Assembly (NCBI GenBank): GCA_949825065.1
Contig: OX463859.1
Location: 3,634,217 to 3,698,216 of the forward strand
From: Odontocerum albicorne
Taxonomy: Eukaryota > Arthropoda > Insecta > Trichoptera > Odontoceridae
Direction of reading: 5' to 3'
Length of the DNA: 64,000 nt
The notes under the pieces are model-generated. The model was not told the DNA's origin and ran no database searches. It saw only the letters and a list, made by a program, of their open reading frames with translations. Of the stretch, positions 54,363 to 63,911 are shown in pieces. The stretch's first letter is position 1. Each line of letters opens with the position of its first letter. A program made the translations under genes and the position numbers.

Positions 54363-54551
54363 TAGTACCCGGCGGTAAGTAATACACATCGGGCTTAAGA
54401 AAGAGACTGTCGGTTTGTAGAGCGTCGTCTCTGTCGCACGATGCGACTGACAAATAACGACGGAACACGTGTTTGAATGACAGAGTCGACGCTCTACAAA
54501 CCGACAGTCTCTTTCTTAACCCCGATGTGTATTACTTACCGCCGGGTACTG
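54363..54551. mobile_element. Palindromic MITE, family F, copy 3
   Basis: 189 bp, TA on both sides (54361-54362 and 54552-54553). TAGTACCCGGCGGTAAGTAA at the left (first base C to T) and TTACTTACCGCCGGGTACTG at the right. Same length as copy 1. Confidence 0.85.
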
Positions 54552-54553
54552 TA

Positions 54554-55254
54554 CATACTTGCCATTAGGAAATTTTCGATTGTTAACAAAATACTTTTTA
54601 TAATATCAACAGACTTCTATGAATAGCATGCAAATTTATGGAAATCGATTTGCAGAATTTGTTAATATATAACATTTTCCGCAATCTGTTTATTTACACA
54701 AAAATACAGTGGCTGAATTATTGAAATGTTAAATTCTTTGTGAATAAAATAAGTTGTTTAAGTATTTTTCAGTGATTTTTTCTTTCATTTATTATTCAAA
54801 AATATTTATTCAATCTATTGCGGTTTATAAATTGTCTCTGTGGAATTCATAAAGCGTTTTTCAATCCGCAGTGATGATTGTTTGAATGGATGCTGGGCTC
54901 ATTGTTTGTTCATTGTGTTCAACTTTTTTTTTTCTCTGGCTTCTATTTTTTTTTACGTTCTATCCACTTGAGACAAAACGTATTATTATGAGGGCGATAT
55001 TAATAAACGATTGCGTTTAAACTGTGTAAATGTAGATTTAAAAAAAATTGTTTGTATAAATCTTTGTTTTGCTTTTCGCATGAATGTCAAGGGCAAAAAA
55101 TAATGATGTAATGTCAAATAAGCTTTTTGTATTGTTAACCATTTTGAGGATACTTGTCAAACGATTCTTGTGATTTTTTTTCAGATTTCTCTCAATCGAT
55201 TTTTTTCTTTGCATATGCTTGTGGAAAATGTGTAACAAAAATTAAAAAGGTGTA
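54554..55254. other. Unannotated AT-rich stretch
   Basis: No feature recognised. Confidence 0.45.
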
Positions 55255-56175
55255 TTCTGTGTTTGTGAATTTGTAAAAATATGTGACCGCGTGATTAGCA
55301 GCAAGCTATGGAAAAGTATATGACCGCGTGATAGGAGGTAAGCTGTGGAAAAGTATATGACCGCGTGATAAGCGGCAAGCTATGGAAAAGTATATGACCG
55401 CGTGATAAGAGGCAAGCTATGGAAAATATTGAATGAATATGGTGTTGAATGCAAATAAATGTTTGATATTGCGTTATCTTGGTTATTTAATATTTATATA
55501 GATTCGTATTTAAAGTAACTATAGAAGTCAATGAAAGACTACAAATGTCGAATGAGATTGTGCGCGAATAGTGTAATAGAAGAACGTGGATGAATAACAG
55601 AGTTTGATAAGTCAATTGTTTGAGATATGTGAAGATAAATATTTGAGAATTCATGTTGCGAAATATAAAGTTATCGTGTGAAACAGTGTGAAAAACAAGG
55701 TAAAGAACTCTGCTATTTAAGGAATATTTTTTCAGATGATGTAAGAGTTCCGAGAGACATCGATCAGCGTGAAGCGAAAATAAACAAAGTCAGTGTGGCA
55801 CTAAAGTATGTATACTGGAACAAGACAGCATCAAAATCTGCTAAAATGATAGCCTACTACAGTATTTTAGTACCTTATTTGATGTATGGGTGTGAAACGT
55901 GGACTTTGAAAATGATTGAAACGAGCCGAAACCATGCTATAGATATGATGCGTGCACTAGAAAGAATATATTGAGGAAGATGAAGAAGAACACTTTGAGA
56001 TCGTTTAGGGACGTGGTTTAATTGAATAAAGATAGACTAATAAAACATATACGAGTGGGAGACATGGTAGAAGGGGATCAAAGAAAGTGTTACTGCAATA
56101 TTTTGAAAGAAAGAAATGTAAGAAGACGGAGAATTTTTATGAGCTGTATTAGACGGTGTGTGGAGTGGAGGAAGT
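55255..56175 (+). pseudogene. LINE family A, longest copy (RT palm onward)
   Basis: Begins in the RT domain: KVYDRVIRGKLWKILNEYGV (motif A region, KAYDRV...LW..L..YGV) at about 55390-55450, then ALSWLFNIYIDSYLK (LSPWLFN..ID). The YADD block is missing. It resumes with YLRNIFSDDVRVPRDIDQR at about 55714, ILVPYLMYGCETWTLKMIE at about 55866, and a RIY end. Later blocks are KMKKNTLRSF and RLIKHIRVGDMVEGDQRKC. Stops are frequent. A 37-bp array lies at its start and a family P copy interrupts its 3-prime end. Confidence 0.75.
55284..55431 (+). repeat. 37-bp tandem array, 4 units, from a LINE RT motif
   Basis: TGACCGCGTGAT recurs at 55284, 55321, 55358 and 55395, exactly 37 bp apart, with GGCAAGCTATGGAAAAGTAT. 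The unit codes YDRV...KLWK, the RT motif A segment of family A. Since 37 is not a multiple of three, the expansion destroyed the frame. Confidence 0.85.
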
Positions 56176-56177
56176 TT

Positions 56178-56600
56178 AGTATGCCCAAAATATGCTCATC
56201 ATGTCAAACTTTTCAAGGTGTGTAACTATGGAAACCTCGAAACAAGAAGGCAAGAATCCATTGTGATATTACTAATAAAGGTTTTCCAAGGTTGCTTTAA
56301 CCGTCCCTCGATTCTAGAAGCACTAAGTTTATATGTACCCAATAAATATAGCCGTGCAAGGAATCACCCTCTGTTCTACATACCAACTTACAGGACGAAT
56401 ATCATGGCTTAACACTCAGTCACCCGTGGTATAAAGATATTGAACCAACTGAATGACACTGTTGATATATTCTCGGCATCGCCTAGCAGTATGAGAAGAA
56501 TCCTTGCTGAAATTCTTCTTAACGCATAAGCTAACGCTAGAAGCATACTCTCTTTGTGTAACAGGAGAAATCCTTGCAAAGTGGATAAAAAAAACATCTG
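56178..56600 (+). pseudogene. LINE family P 3-prime end inserted in a family A copy
   Basis: Codes PKYAHHVKLFKVCNYGNLET, RRQESIVILLIKVFQ, LEALSLYVPNKYSRARN, FYIPTYRTNIMA, a stop, then HSVTRGIKILNQLNDTVDIF. It ends AGAAATCCTTGCAAAGTGG and a short A-run. Very close to 58855-59275. Family A 3-prime sequence resumes at about 56612. Confidence 0.8.
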
Positions 56601-56611
56601 AATTGAAATTG

Positions 56612-56672
56612 GAAATTATGGCACTCTGCCCTTTCTGCCTATCTAAACAGGGAAACATCGTGATGGTATGTA
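56612..56672 (+). pseudogene. LINE family A 3-prime end, after the P insertion
   Basis: TATGGCACTCTGCCC, TTTCTGCCTATCTAAACAGG and GTGATGGTATGTATG are the A 3-prime block and its GTATG tail. Confidence 0.65.
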
Positions 56673-56879
56673 TGTTAAACGAAACTGGTGAATTGGTAAA
56701 TTTATTTTTTATTTTTGTATCCTTCCATTCTTAGGATGCTCGTTAAGCTAAACTAGAAAATAGCAAAAAAATAATGAAAAGTGTTAAATAAATTTTTTAT
56801 TGTATTATTTACCATCCTAAGGATACGCGCGAAGGCAAACCGGTAAAAAGGTATAAATATGGTGTGATTTTATTATTAT

Positions 56880-57025
56880 TTTTACATTCAAACATACCAT
56901 CACGCAATTTCCCTGTTTGGTCAGGCCCAAACGACAGAGAGCCAACATTTCCTATCTTGACACACCTCATCCACCTCTTCACATACATTCTCATACAACT
57001 CTTACGATTTTTCTGAGTTTTTTGC
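56880..57025 (-). pseudogene. LINE family A 3-prime end
   Basis: Minus strand: AAACTCAGAAAAATCGTAAG, GAGTTGTATGAGAATGTATG, GTGTGTCAAGATAGGAAATG and CAAACAGGGAAATTGCGTGA, in A 3-prime order. Confidence 0.6.
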
Positions 57026-57148
57026 TTTTCCTTCTATAAATTTCTTTATTTATTAAAAATATTAATGTTCCACTTAAAATTGTCAGTCGAAAAGCTTTCA
57101 ATTATTCATATGTGATTTTCATTTTATCGGATTTTATTCATTGACCTT

Positions 57149-57748
57149 TCCCTTCCTGTGCTAAAAACATCCGTGCGTTCCGGTGCTGTGTATTCAATAC
57201 ACATCAATGCACATGTAAAAATGAGCGATTTAAAATCGAAAAAATGAGAATATTCATAGACAATCGCTTAAATTAATAAAATTTGAAGAATTGAAATTGA
57301 ATTGCTGAAAATATGAAAAAAAAACATCGGCCGACGTTCACAAAACGGGTAAAAAAGAGGCCACCTCAAATTGATGCCCGAGAGCTACTGAAGCGAGCAA
57401 ACTGAGATTTTATTTCTTGCGTTCCCATATACCGAAGTAGAGTGAGAAGTGAGACGTGAATAGCGTCGCTTCCTCACCCATAGCGATTTAGAATTAATAT
57501 ACCTACGTCACACACTGGCACACGTTTGATTGCACGAGTATTGGTGAATTTATTCCCAATTTTCACAAAATATCTCTGATGTGGCCGATAAGTACTAATT
57601 ATTATTATTAATATTATTTTTTTCATTCAATGCGTAAATGTATTACGGAGGAATACCTAAAATCTAAACCCAGTATTTATATTATTTATAGAGATATTAA
57701 AGTTTTTAAAAGCAACATGTACTAGTTACACATCATAGGAAAGGAAGT
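57149..57748 (-). mobile_element. TIR-bounded repeat, family E, copy 3
   Basis: Inverted copy. Ends CCTTTCCCTTCCTGTGCT (left) and CATCATAGGAAAGGAAGTG (right). CACGAGTA at 57533-57540 is an extra six bases relative to the other two copies at this point. Confidence 0.7.
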
Positions 57749-58089
57749 GTTAAAAAACACAGAATTCATGTCGAAGTAATGTTTCTTATAAGGTTTTTTT
57801 AGTCACACAAGTTAAGGGTTTTATCCAAGTGGATTGAAGCTTCCGTCTCGTTTAATTTAATTTTTTTTCATCCACACAAACGTAGAATTCCCATTCACAG
57901 ATCCACTTGGAATGGTATAAATAAAGTTACGTTTAAGCTTTAGCTGAGACACAAGTGAATGAAATTTGGTTCAAACAAACAGAGTACAAAACAGTTAAAC
58001 AGTGGTTTAAAACATTTTATACAGTAAAGAACTAAAAAAGAGGTTAATGTGAAACAAATAATAAATTATATAATTATGTAATTATAATA
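57749..58089. other. Unannotated AT-rich stretch
   Basis: Nothing recognised. The 5-prime end of the following LINE falls at about 58090. Confidence 0.4.
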
Positions 58090-59275
58090 AATACAGACTT
58101 TCAGAAAGCTTTCGACAAAGTTGATCACGATATATTACTTAAGAAAATGCACAAACTTGGCTTCAGCGATAATCTAATTGGATTATTTGCATCTTACCTA
58201 AAAGAAAGATCTCAATACGTAACAATCCGTAACAAGTCTTCTGTGGAATTTATCGCAAGATCTGGTATACCACAAGGATCCAATTTAGATCCCCTACTAT
58301 TCCTCATATTAATAGACGACATTCAAAATTCCATAAGTCACTCGACATGTTTATTGTTCGCTGACGACTTGAAAATATTCAAAAAGATCAATTCACCTCA
58401 GGACTGTGCACAGTTACAACAGGACCTAGACTCCCTAGTCTCCTGGAGTGAGCAAAATCATCTTCTGTTCAACATTAATAAATGTGTTTGTGTATCTTAT
58501 AGTCGATCGTTTTCACCAATCCACCATCAGTATACTATACAGGGAGTGGCACTAAACAGAGTTTCTGAATTCAGGGATTTGGGCGTAACCTTCGATGTCG
58601 GACTCACGTTCGTTAACCATGTCTCACGTTTGATATCGGACTGTTACAAACTACTCGGTTTTGTAATAAGAATATCAAGAGAATTTAACAGCACCGATAT
58701 CCTCCGAAACTTATATAATTATCTAATTAGAACCAAATTAGAATATGCATCTACGGTTTGGGCTCCTCACCAGCTCAAATATAAAAACAATATAGAACAA
58801 ATACAAAAAAAAAATCCTGAGATATCTATGGTACAGAACAAAGGGCGATTACCCAAAATATGCTCACCATGCCGCACTTCTCACGGTGTGTAACTATAGA
58901 AGCCTTGAAACAAGAAGGCAAGAATCCATTGCGATATTCCTAATAAAGGTTTTCCAAGTTTCCTTTAACTGTCCCGCGATTCTAGAAGCACTAAGTTTAT
59001 ATGTACCCAATAAATATATCCGTGCAAGGAATCACCCTCTGTTTTACATACCAACTTACAGGACGAATATCATGGCCAAAAACTCAGTCACCCGTGGTAT
59101 AGAGATATTGAACCAACTGAATGACACGGTTGATATATTCTCGGTACCGTCTAGCAGTATGAGAAGAATCCTGGCTGATATTATTCCTAACGAATAAGCT
59201 AACGCTAGAAGCAAACCCTCTTTGTGTAACAGGAGAAATCCGTGCAAAGTGGATAAAAAAAAAAAAAATATCGAT
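58090..59275 (+). pseudogene. LINE family P (Jockey-like) RT, 5-prime truncated
   Basis: Begins at RT motif A (TDFQKAFDKVDHDIL), then SGIPQGSNLDPLLFLILIDD, LLFADDLKIF (catalytic FADD), HLLFNINKC, FRDLGVTFDVGLTF, and YNYLIRTKLEYASTVWAP. The frame is open from 58147 to 58893, but the family frame shifts at the A-run at about 58804-58813. In the next frame it continues ILRYLWYRTKGDYPKYAHHA and NYRSLETRRQESIAIF, and ends ILADIIPNE at 59197. A short 3-prime UTR and A-run (about 59257-59270) follow. No endonuclease is present. Apart from the A-run shift it has no stop, so it is relatively young. Confidence 0.85.
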
Positions 59276-59479
59276 CGTGATTTGCAGATTATACACACGA
59301 GCCGGGAGAGATTGCAGTTAGACAACTTAGAAATTCTCGAGATTAAAATAGTGTTAAATCTTGTCTCAACATTATAAAAAATTAAGGTATCTTCAACAAC
59401 AATCCTTTACTTGTTATGTTTCCTGTTCAAAAGCCATCATTTTGACAGCCTTTCAGGTACGTATCACAACAAGAAAAAA
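59276..59479. other. Unannotated short stretch
   Basis: No feature recognised. Confidence 0.35.
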
Positions 59480-59665
59480 TATATTTTAAACATAATTGAT
59501 GTTCAACTTCACCTGACGAGGAAGATGAGGTCTTTGAAACCGGTAGTGAACTCAAATAAAACATTAGTGAATACAAAAAAAAAGTGGTTTGTTTATTTTA
59601 TTAAAAAAATATAAACATGGCACCACAAAGTGAAACAAGCGTCTTTTCTAAGATTCAAGAAACAA
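59480..59665. repeat. Dispersed foldback repeat, family L
   Basis: TTCACCTGACGAGGAAGATG, TTTGAAACCGGTAGTGAACT and AACATGGCACCACAAAGTGA; matches 1115-1290 in reverse. Confidence 0.6.
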
Positions 59666-59835
59666 ATAAACTTATTTTTTTGTTTTTTTAATACTTCGTT
59701 GTGAAAACAATCTGTCGGGCTTATTGCAATTCCAATCCCTTCTAACAAACCAGTTTATAGAAAATAAAGCAAATTACATTGTCGTAAGAAATATTCAAAT
59801 ATTGACTTACCTTTACAAAATTTATGAACAATATA

Positions 59836-60482
59836 TTAGGTGTTAACATAAAGTGTGTCCGTTGGGTTCCACATGTTTTGAGTGAAAACAACAAAAATCA
59901 ACGTTCGACAATTGATTTTTGTTGTTTTCACTCAAAACATGTGGAGAACCCAAGCGCCAAACTTCTGGACTTTACCCATTGATTTAAGATGACGGTTTAC
60001 AGTCATGTGACTACAATTCATCTGCTCAGCTAATTCTACTATAGTTTGAATGGGATCTTCATGAATAATATAGTTTAAGCGGTCCTCATCGAAGTCCACT
60101 GGTCGTCCGGAACGCTCCATGTCTTTCAGGTCGAAATTACCGTCTTTGAAACGCAAAAAACCATCGACGAGCTGTCCTTTCATTCATAGCATCTTCACCG
60201 TACACTTCGCAAACATCGCAAGCAGCTTTGGTAGCTTTATTCCTTCGATTTAACGCGAACAGAAGGAGGTGTCGAAAATGCTCACTTTCGTCTACTTGAC
60301 ATTCCATTTTGAAGGCTTGTAATCAAATAAAATAATATATGTAACGTAAAAGCAAACATTATATCTTGTAGAACAGAAAATTTTCTGTCAAATGACGTAT
60401 AACTTTTACCATTTTGTATTATTTTTAGAGCTCATTTTTTAATTTGAAAAAAAAAACGGACACAACTTATGTTAACACCTAA
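59836..60482 (-). mobile_element. mariner-type element lacking the catalytic half
   Basis: TA (59834-59835) then TTAGGTGTTAACATAAAGTG; the right end, inverted, is TTAGGTGTTAACATAAGTTG, followed by TA (60483-60484). 647 bp. The minus strand codes only the N-terminal half of a transposase. At 59869-59944 a perfect inverted duplication (33-bp arms, 10-base spacer) directly precedes the terminal repeat. These ends differ from those of the mariner at 32272, so it is another family. Confidence 0.85.
59932..60307 (-). pseudogene. mariner transposase N-terminal (helix-turn-helix) half
   Basis: From the ATG at 60305-60307: MECQVDESEHFRHLLLFALN, KAACDVCEVYGEDAMNERTA and RRW. An extra T in a T-run at about 60160 shifts the frame, which continues FLRFKDGNFDLKDMERSGRP, VDFDEDRLNYIIHEDP, ELAEQMNCSHMTVNRHL and GKVQKFGAWV. 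This is the paired HTH DNA-binding region of mariner transposases. The next expected words (PH..SENNKNQ) are present one frame over, then duplicated in inverse orientation. The D,D34D domain is absent. Confidence 0.8.
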
Positions 60483-60485
60483 TAC

Positions 60486-60683
60486 ATGGCAAAGGGACAT
60501 ATCATCAATCAAAGGAAAAGGAATGGATGGTGGAGAGGAAAGAATAATCAGGAATGAAACACTAACTAAACAGATATATAAGGCAAATATGAGTAAAATG
60601 CGTGTGAGAGGAAGGCTAAAGAAAGTATGGTTGGACCGAGTGAATGATTTACTGAAGAAAGGAAACTTGCAAAGTCTGTAAAC
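60486..60683 (+). pseudogene. Chimeric LINE sequence: D fragment joined to A fragment
   Basis: GACATATCATCAATCAAAGG and GATGGTGGAGAGGAAAG are LINE D 3-prime UTR in reverse. At about 60560 it becomes LINE A sense sequence: LTKQIYKANMSKMRVRGRLK, KVWLDRVNDLLKKGNLQSL. The junction has no A-tail. Confidence 0.6.
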
Positions 60684-60950
60684 ACTTATAATGGAGGAGA
60701 AGCAATTGAGATGGTGTGAGCACGTTGGACGCAGAGCATCCTATCGCATTGTGATCCAAGCAATTTCTATGGATCTGCCTCGAATAACAACCAGAGAAAG
60801 ACCAAAGAATTCGTGGGTGGTGCAAAAAAATAACCTGATGCAAAGGCACGGCATGGGGGACGTAGTCCGGGACAGAAGAGCATACAACCTGAGGACGAGG
60901 AGACCTGACCCCAACAGTCTTCGTAGACAGTGAGTTGAGATGGAGCCAGG
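60684..60950 (+). pseudogene. LINE family C RT C-terminal fragment
   Basis: Open frame: EEKQLRWCEHVGRRASYRIV, IQAISMDLPRITTRERPKNS, WVVQKNNLMQRHGMGDVVRD, RRAYNLRTRRPDPNSLRRQ, stop at 60931-60933. It follows the A fragment directly, joining A and C in one reading direction. Same region as 40435-40860 on the minus strand. Confidence 0.7.
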
Positions 60951-61013
60951 GAGAAGAAGGTTAATATTCATTTGGACCAGCATATTAAATACTGAAGAAT
61001 ATATTTGTTACAG

Positions 61014-61169
61014 AATGATTTGACACTTAAATGTGAAAAAATCTACACAATAACTTAAATTAAAGTGACAGGCTAATTTAGGTTTACAAAAACATCGTTA
61101 AATTATTTATTTACCGCTATAATTTTAGTTATTGCGTAGATTTTTTTCACATTAAAGTGTCATATCATT
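61014..61169. mobile_element. Foldback repeat with about 48-bp arms
   Basis: Left AATGATTTGACACTTAAATG and AAAAATCTACACAATAACTT; right is the imperfect complement, ending AAGTGTCATATCATT. About 60 bp separate the arms. Non-coding; no other copy seen here. Confidence 0.75.
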
Positions 61170-62249
61170 GTGTGAAAAAATTGAGTTATTCAAAATAAAT
61201 ACCTCAGCAATTAATAAAATAGTTTATGCTACCAAAAACACTTTAAGTTTTTTGTGAATGAATTATTCTTTCTTTCATGGAGGTTTTTTAGACGCATGAA
61301 ATACTTATTTAATTGTCATGGTTTACCGTTGGTGGGAAGATATTGATGAAGTCACGTAGAATGGATGGATAACATAAGAGTTTACTACGTCGCAACACAC
61401 CAACTTCGCGATAACTGGGAGTCAACATCGGAGAGGTAATCCTAATGATAATAGACCACAATTCTTACACAATGGAAAGAAGAGAAGAAGAAGATGCTCA
61501 CAGATTTGAATTTTTCTGTGTTTTTAAGATTTAATAATTGAAACGTAAAATACGTAAGTATTTCAAATAATAGGAGTTAAATAATTGTCCATTCCAAAAA
61601 AAATTATGTAAAATGAATTAAATATTTCTATAATCAACAAAAAGGTTTGTGTCTCCCACTGAAAAGTCTCCATTCTCTAAGAGCAAGAAATGAAACTAGG
61701 CAACAGGGACTCAGGCTTGTGGATGGAAACATGACACAGCACAGCCTGCGGTTCAAGCCTGGGCTCAACACTTATCCCGACCTTCTCATCCCATCCCCCT
61801 CATGTAAGGGGTGATTTTTATGTGTTTATCAAGCACTCTCACCACTTAGCTTGGTTCAGGAGTGATTTCTAAGATGATATTTGGCTGTTGAATTGAAGGT
61901 GTACGAGTGGGTTTATTGCGAAACAAGATTTTTTCGTAACAAAACTAGATATGTTTTTTTAAATAATCATTTTTTTTAGTTTTGCTATTGTATAATATAA
62001 TGACACCTGAAGGACTTTGTAAATTGAAAATCAGTCACCAAATAATTACCTAAGATTGAGAAAATTCTCGAGAAGAATTTCACGGACACTTTGTTTTCTT
62101 TGTCAGTTATATAGAACAATTGAGTTTATGGTACATACAAGTGGTTTATTAACATATTAAACATTTCATGAAGGGTTAACCCCATAACATTATATAACAA
62201 GAAAAAAAAAATAAAGTCTGCATTTAAACCATAATATGAAAATGACACG
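61170..62249. other. Unannotated stretch
   Basis: A moderately GC-rich part at 61700-61870 (AAGCCTGGGCTCAACAC) resembles the phrase near 10180 (CCAGGTTCAGCACTAGG) only weakly. No protein recognised. Confidence 0.4.
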
Positions 62250-62420
62250 AATGCATGAATGATAAAAAGACTAGCAACAAAAAAATATACAGTGCAAATG
62301 CGTTACAAAAGACCAAGTAAAGTCTGATAAATCAAGTAAGGCTAATATATTAAGATAAAAAAGATCACTCTGAAATGGTTTGGACACGTATGTAACAATA
62401 AAATGAATGAAAAAATACGA
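62250..62420 (+). pseudogene. LINE family A fragment, rearranged
   Basis: GACTAGCAACAAAAAAATAT with ACAGTGCAAATGCG (LT.KKIYSAN) comes before AAAAAGATCACTCTGAAATG and GTTTGGACACG (KKITLKWFGHV), the reverse of normal family order. Confidence 0.5.
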
Positions 62421-62444
62421 AAAAAAAAACAAATTTTAATTTAT

Positions 62445-62700
62445 ATTATTTATAGTTAAGGCATTAACGCTGTGGAGGTTTAAATACATTGTAATTTGGT
62501 TTTACCCAACACTGTTTATTCCACTTAATGCAACGGTATAACCCTATCGGTTTCAAGGTTTTCACCTCATCATCAGGGGAGTACAAACAAGACTCTTGTC
62601 TTGTTTGTGCTCCCTTGATGATAAGGTGAAAGCCTTGAAATTGGTAGGGTTGTACCGTAACATAAAGTTAAATGAACAATGTTTAATCAAACTAATTTCA
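62445..62700. mobile_element. Foldback element, family K, palindromic
   Basis: Left arm: GTTAAGGCATTAACGCTG, AACACTGTTTATTCCAC, CGGTATAACCCTATCGG, CATCATCAGGGGAGTAC. The right arm complements it (GTGCTCCCTTGATGATAAGG, GGTAGGGTTGTACCG). The centre is AAGACTCTTGTCTT. Confidence 0.7.
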
Positions 62701-63058
62701 TTATTAAAGCTATACAGTTGATACAGGTTTAACCGAATTACACCAAATAACAAGAAAAACTAATCAACTTTTCACAAGCCTTAATATAGCATAATGACAA
62801 TACAAACAATGTTTCTCATTCTTCCCTAAGGAGTGGTTTTTTAAGAAGTTCAATCCTTAATTTATCAATCGAGATATGGCTGGTATCGGAAATGTAATTC
62901 AACACGGTCATTCCGTGTGTGAGTAACACTTCTACCTGAAAACAATTTTAATTTAAGATGGCGTAAATAAGTGTATGTTACATAACACAAATGATTGTCC
63001 ATCAACCGAATTCCTACATTTTCCATAGAATGAAAAAATATATTCCATTCATAAAATA
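62701..63058. other. Unannotated AT-rich stretch
   Basis: No feature recognised; two short minus-strand frames have no motif. Confidence 0.4.
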
Positions 63059-63309
63059 CAGTACCCGGCAGTAAGTAATACACATCGGGCTTAAGAAAGA
63101 GACTGTTGGCTATAATCGGCTAGCTTCAGCTTTGTAGAGCGTCGTCTCTGTCATTCATACATGTGTTCCGTCGAGATTAGTCAGTCGTTGTCAAGCATTC
63201 TAGGGTGTGGTCGCTCGGTGAGACGGCGTTCTACAAAGCCGAAGTTAGCCGATTATGGCCGATAGACTCTTTCTTAAGCCCGATGTGTATTGCTTACCGC
63301 CGGATACTG
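63059..63309. mobile_element. Palindromic MITE, family F, copy 4
   Basis: 251 bp with TA on both sides (63057-63058, 63310-63311). CAGTACCCGGCAGTAAGTAA at the left and TTGCTTACCGCCGGATACTG at the right. The longer centre (CGGCTAGCTTCAGCTTTG) is shared with copy 2. Confidence 0.85.
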
Positions 63310-63689
63310 TACTTGTTTTATTGTGTGAAATACGGTTTTATTTATAAGAAATGAAATCATTGATTTTCCCCTTAAGAGGAAATTTCCCTTATCTTTGATA
63401 TTTACAAATTGATATTGAAATTAAATTCTTTTTCATTCTTAAACAAAGTTTTTTTCAATATGAGAAAGATCATATTGTTTTCTATTCAAGTATTGTGTTA
63501 TTTGTTGAATGTTTTCATTAAATTAGATTTTTTTATTTTCCGTGTAATATAAACTGGTATTTTCATCAATCATATTCTGAAAGATGTATGTATCCTGAAT
63601 TCTAAGTTATCTTTTGTAGAATATTGATACGTTATATTCCCATATTATATTCTTCGCAATATTCATGATTACGTGGAGACTTGGATTCT
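63310..63689. other. Unannotated AT-rich stretch
   Basis: Nothing recognised. Confidence 0.4.
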
Positions 63690-63910
63690 GAGAGCAAACT
63701 AGAGACGTAGAAGATATGAATTTATTATATGATGCTGGAGGAAGGTGCTGTTAATTTCATGGACAGCAATGCAAACTAATGCGTCCATTCTTGAAGAACT
63801 GAGAATCCCATACAGATTATCAAAAATATGTCTTTCAACGAGTCCTCCGATTTTTTCGGCATAAAGCTCGTGGTCAAGGAGAATGTATTTCCGTATACTG
63901 TTACATAACA
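63690..63910 (+). pseudogene. LINE family H RT C-terminal fragment
   Basis: Plus strand: RRVLLISWTAMQTNASILEE, LRIPYRLSKICLS, in line with RRMLRI.WT...TN.SILEEL.I..RLS.I. A minus-strand 70-codon frame over it is a shadow. Confidence 0.6.
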
Positions 63911-63911
63911 T

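Noticed and set aside
56022..56160. TACGAGTGGGAG as another CGAGTA insertion
   Set aside because: Here the bases align with the family A coding sequence AATGTGAGTGGAAG without an insertion.
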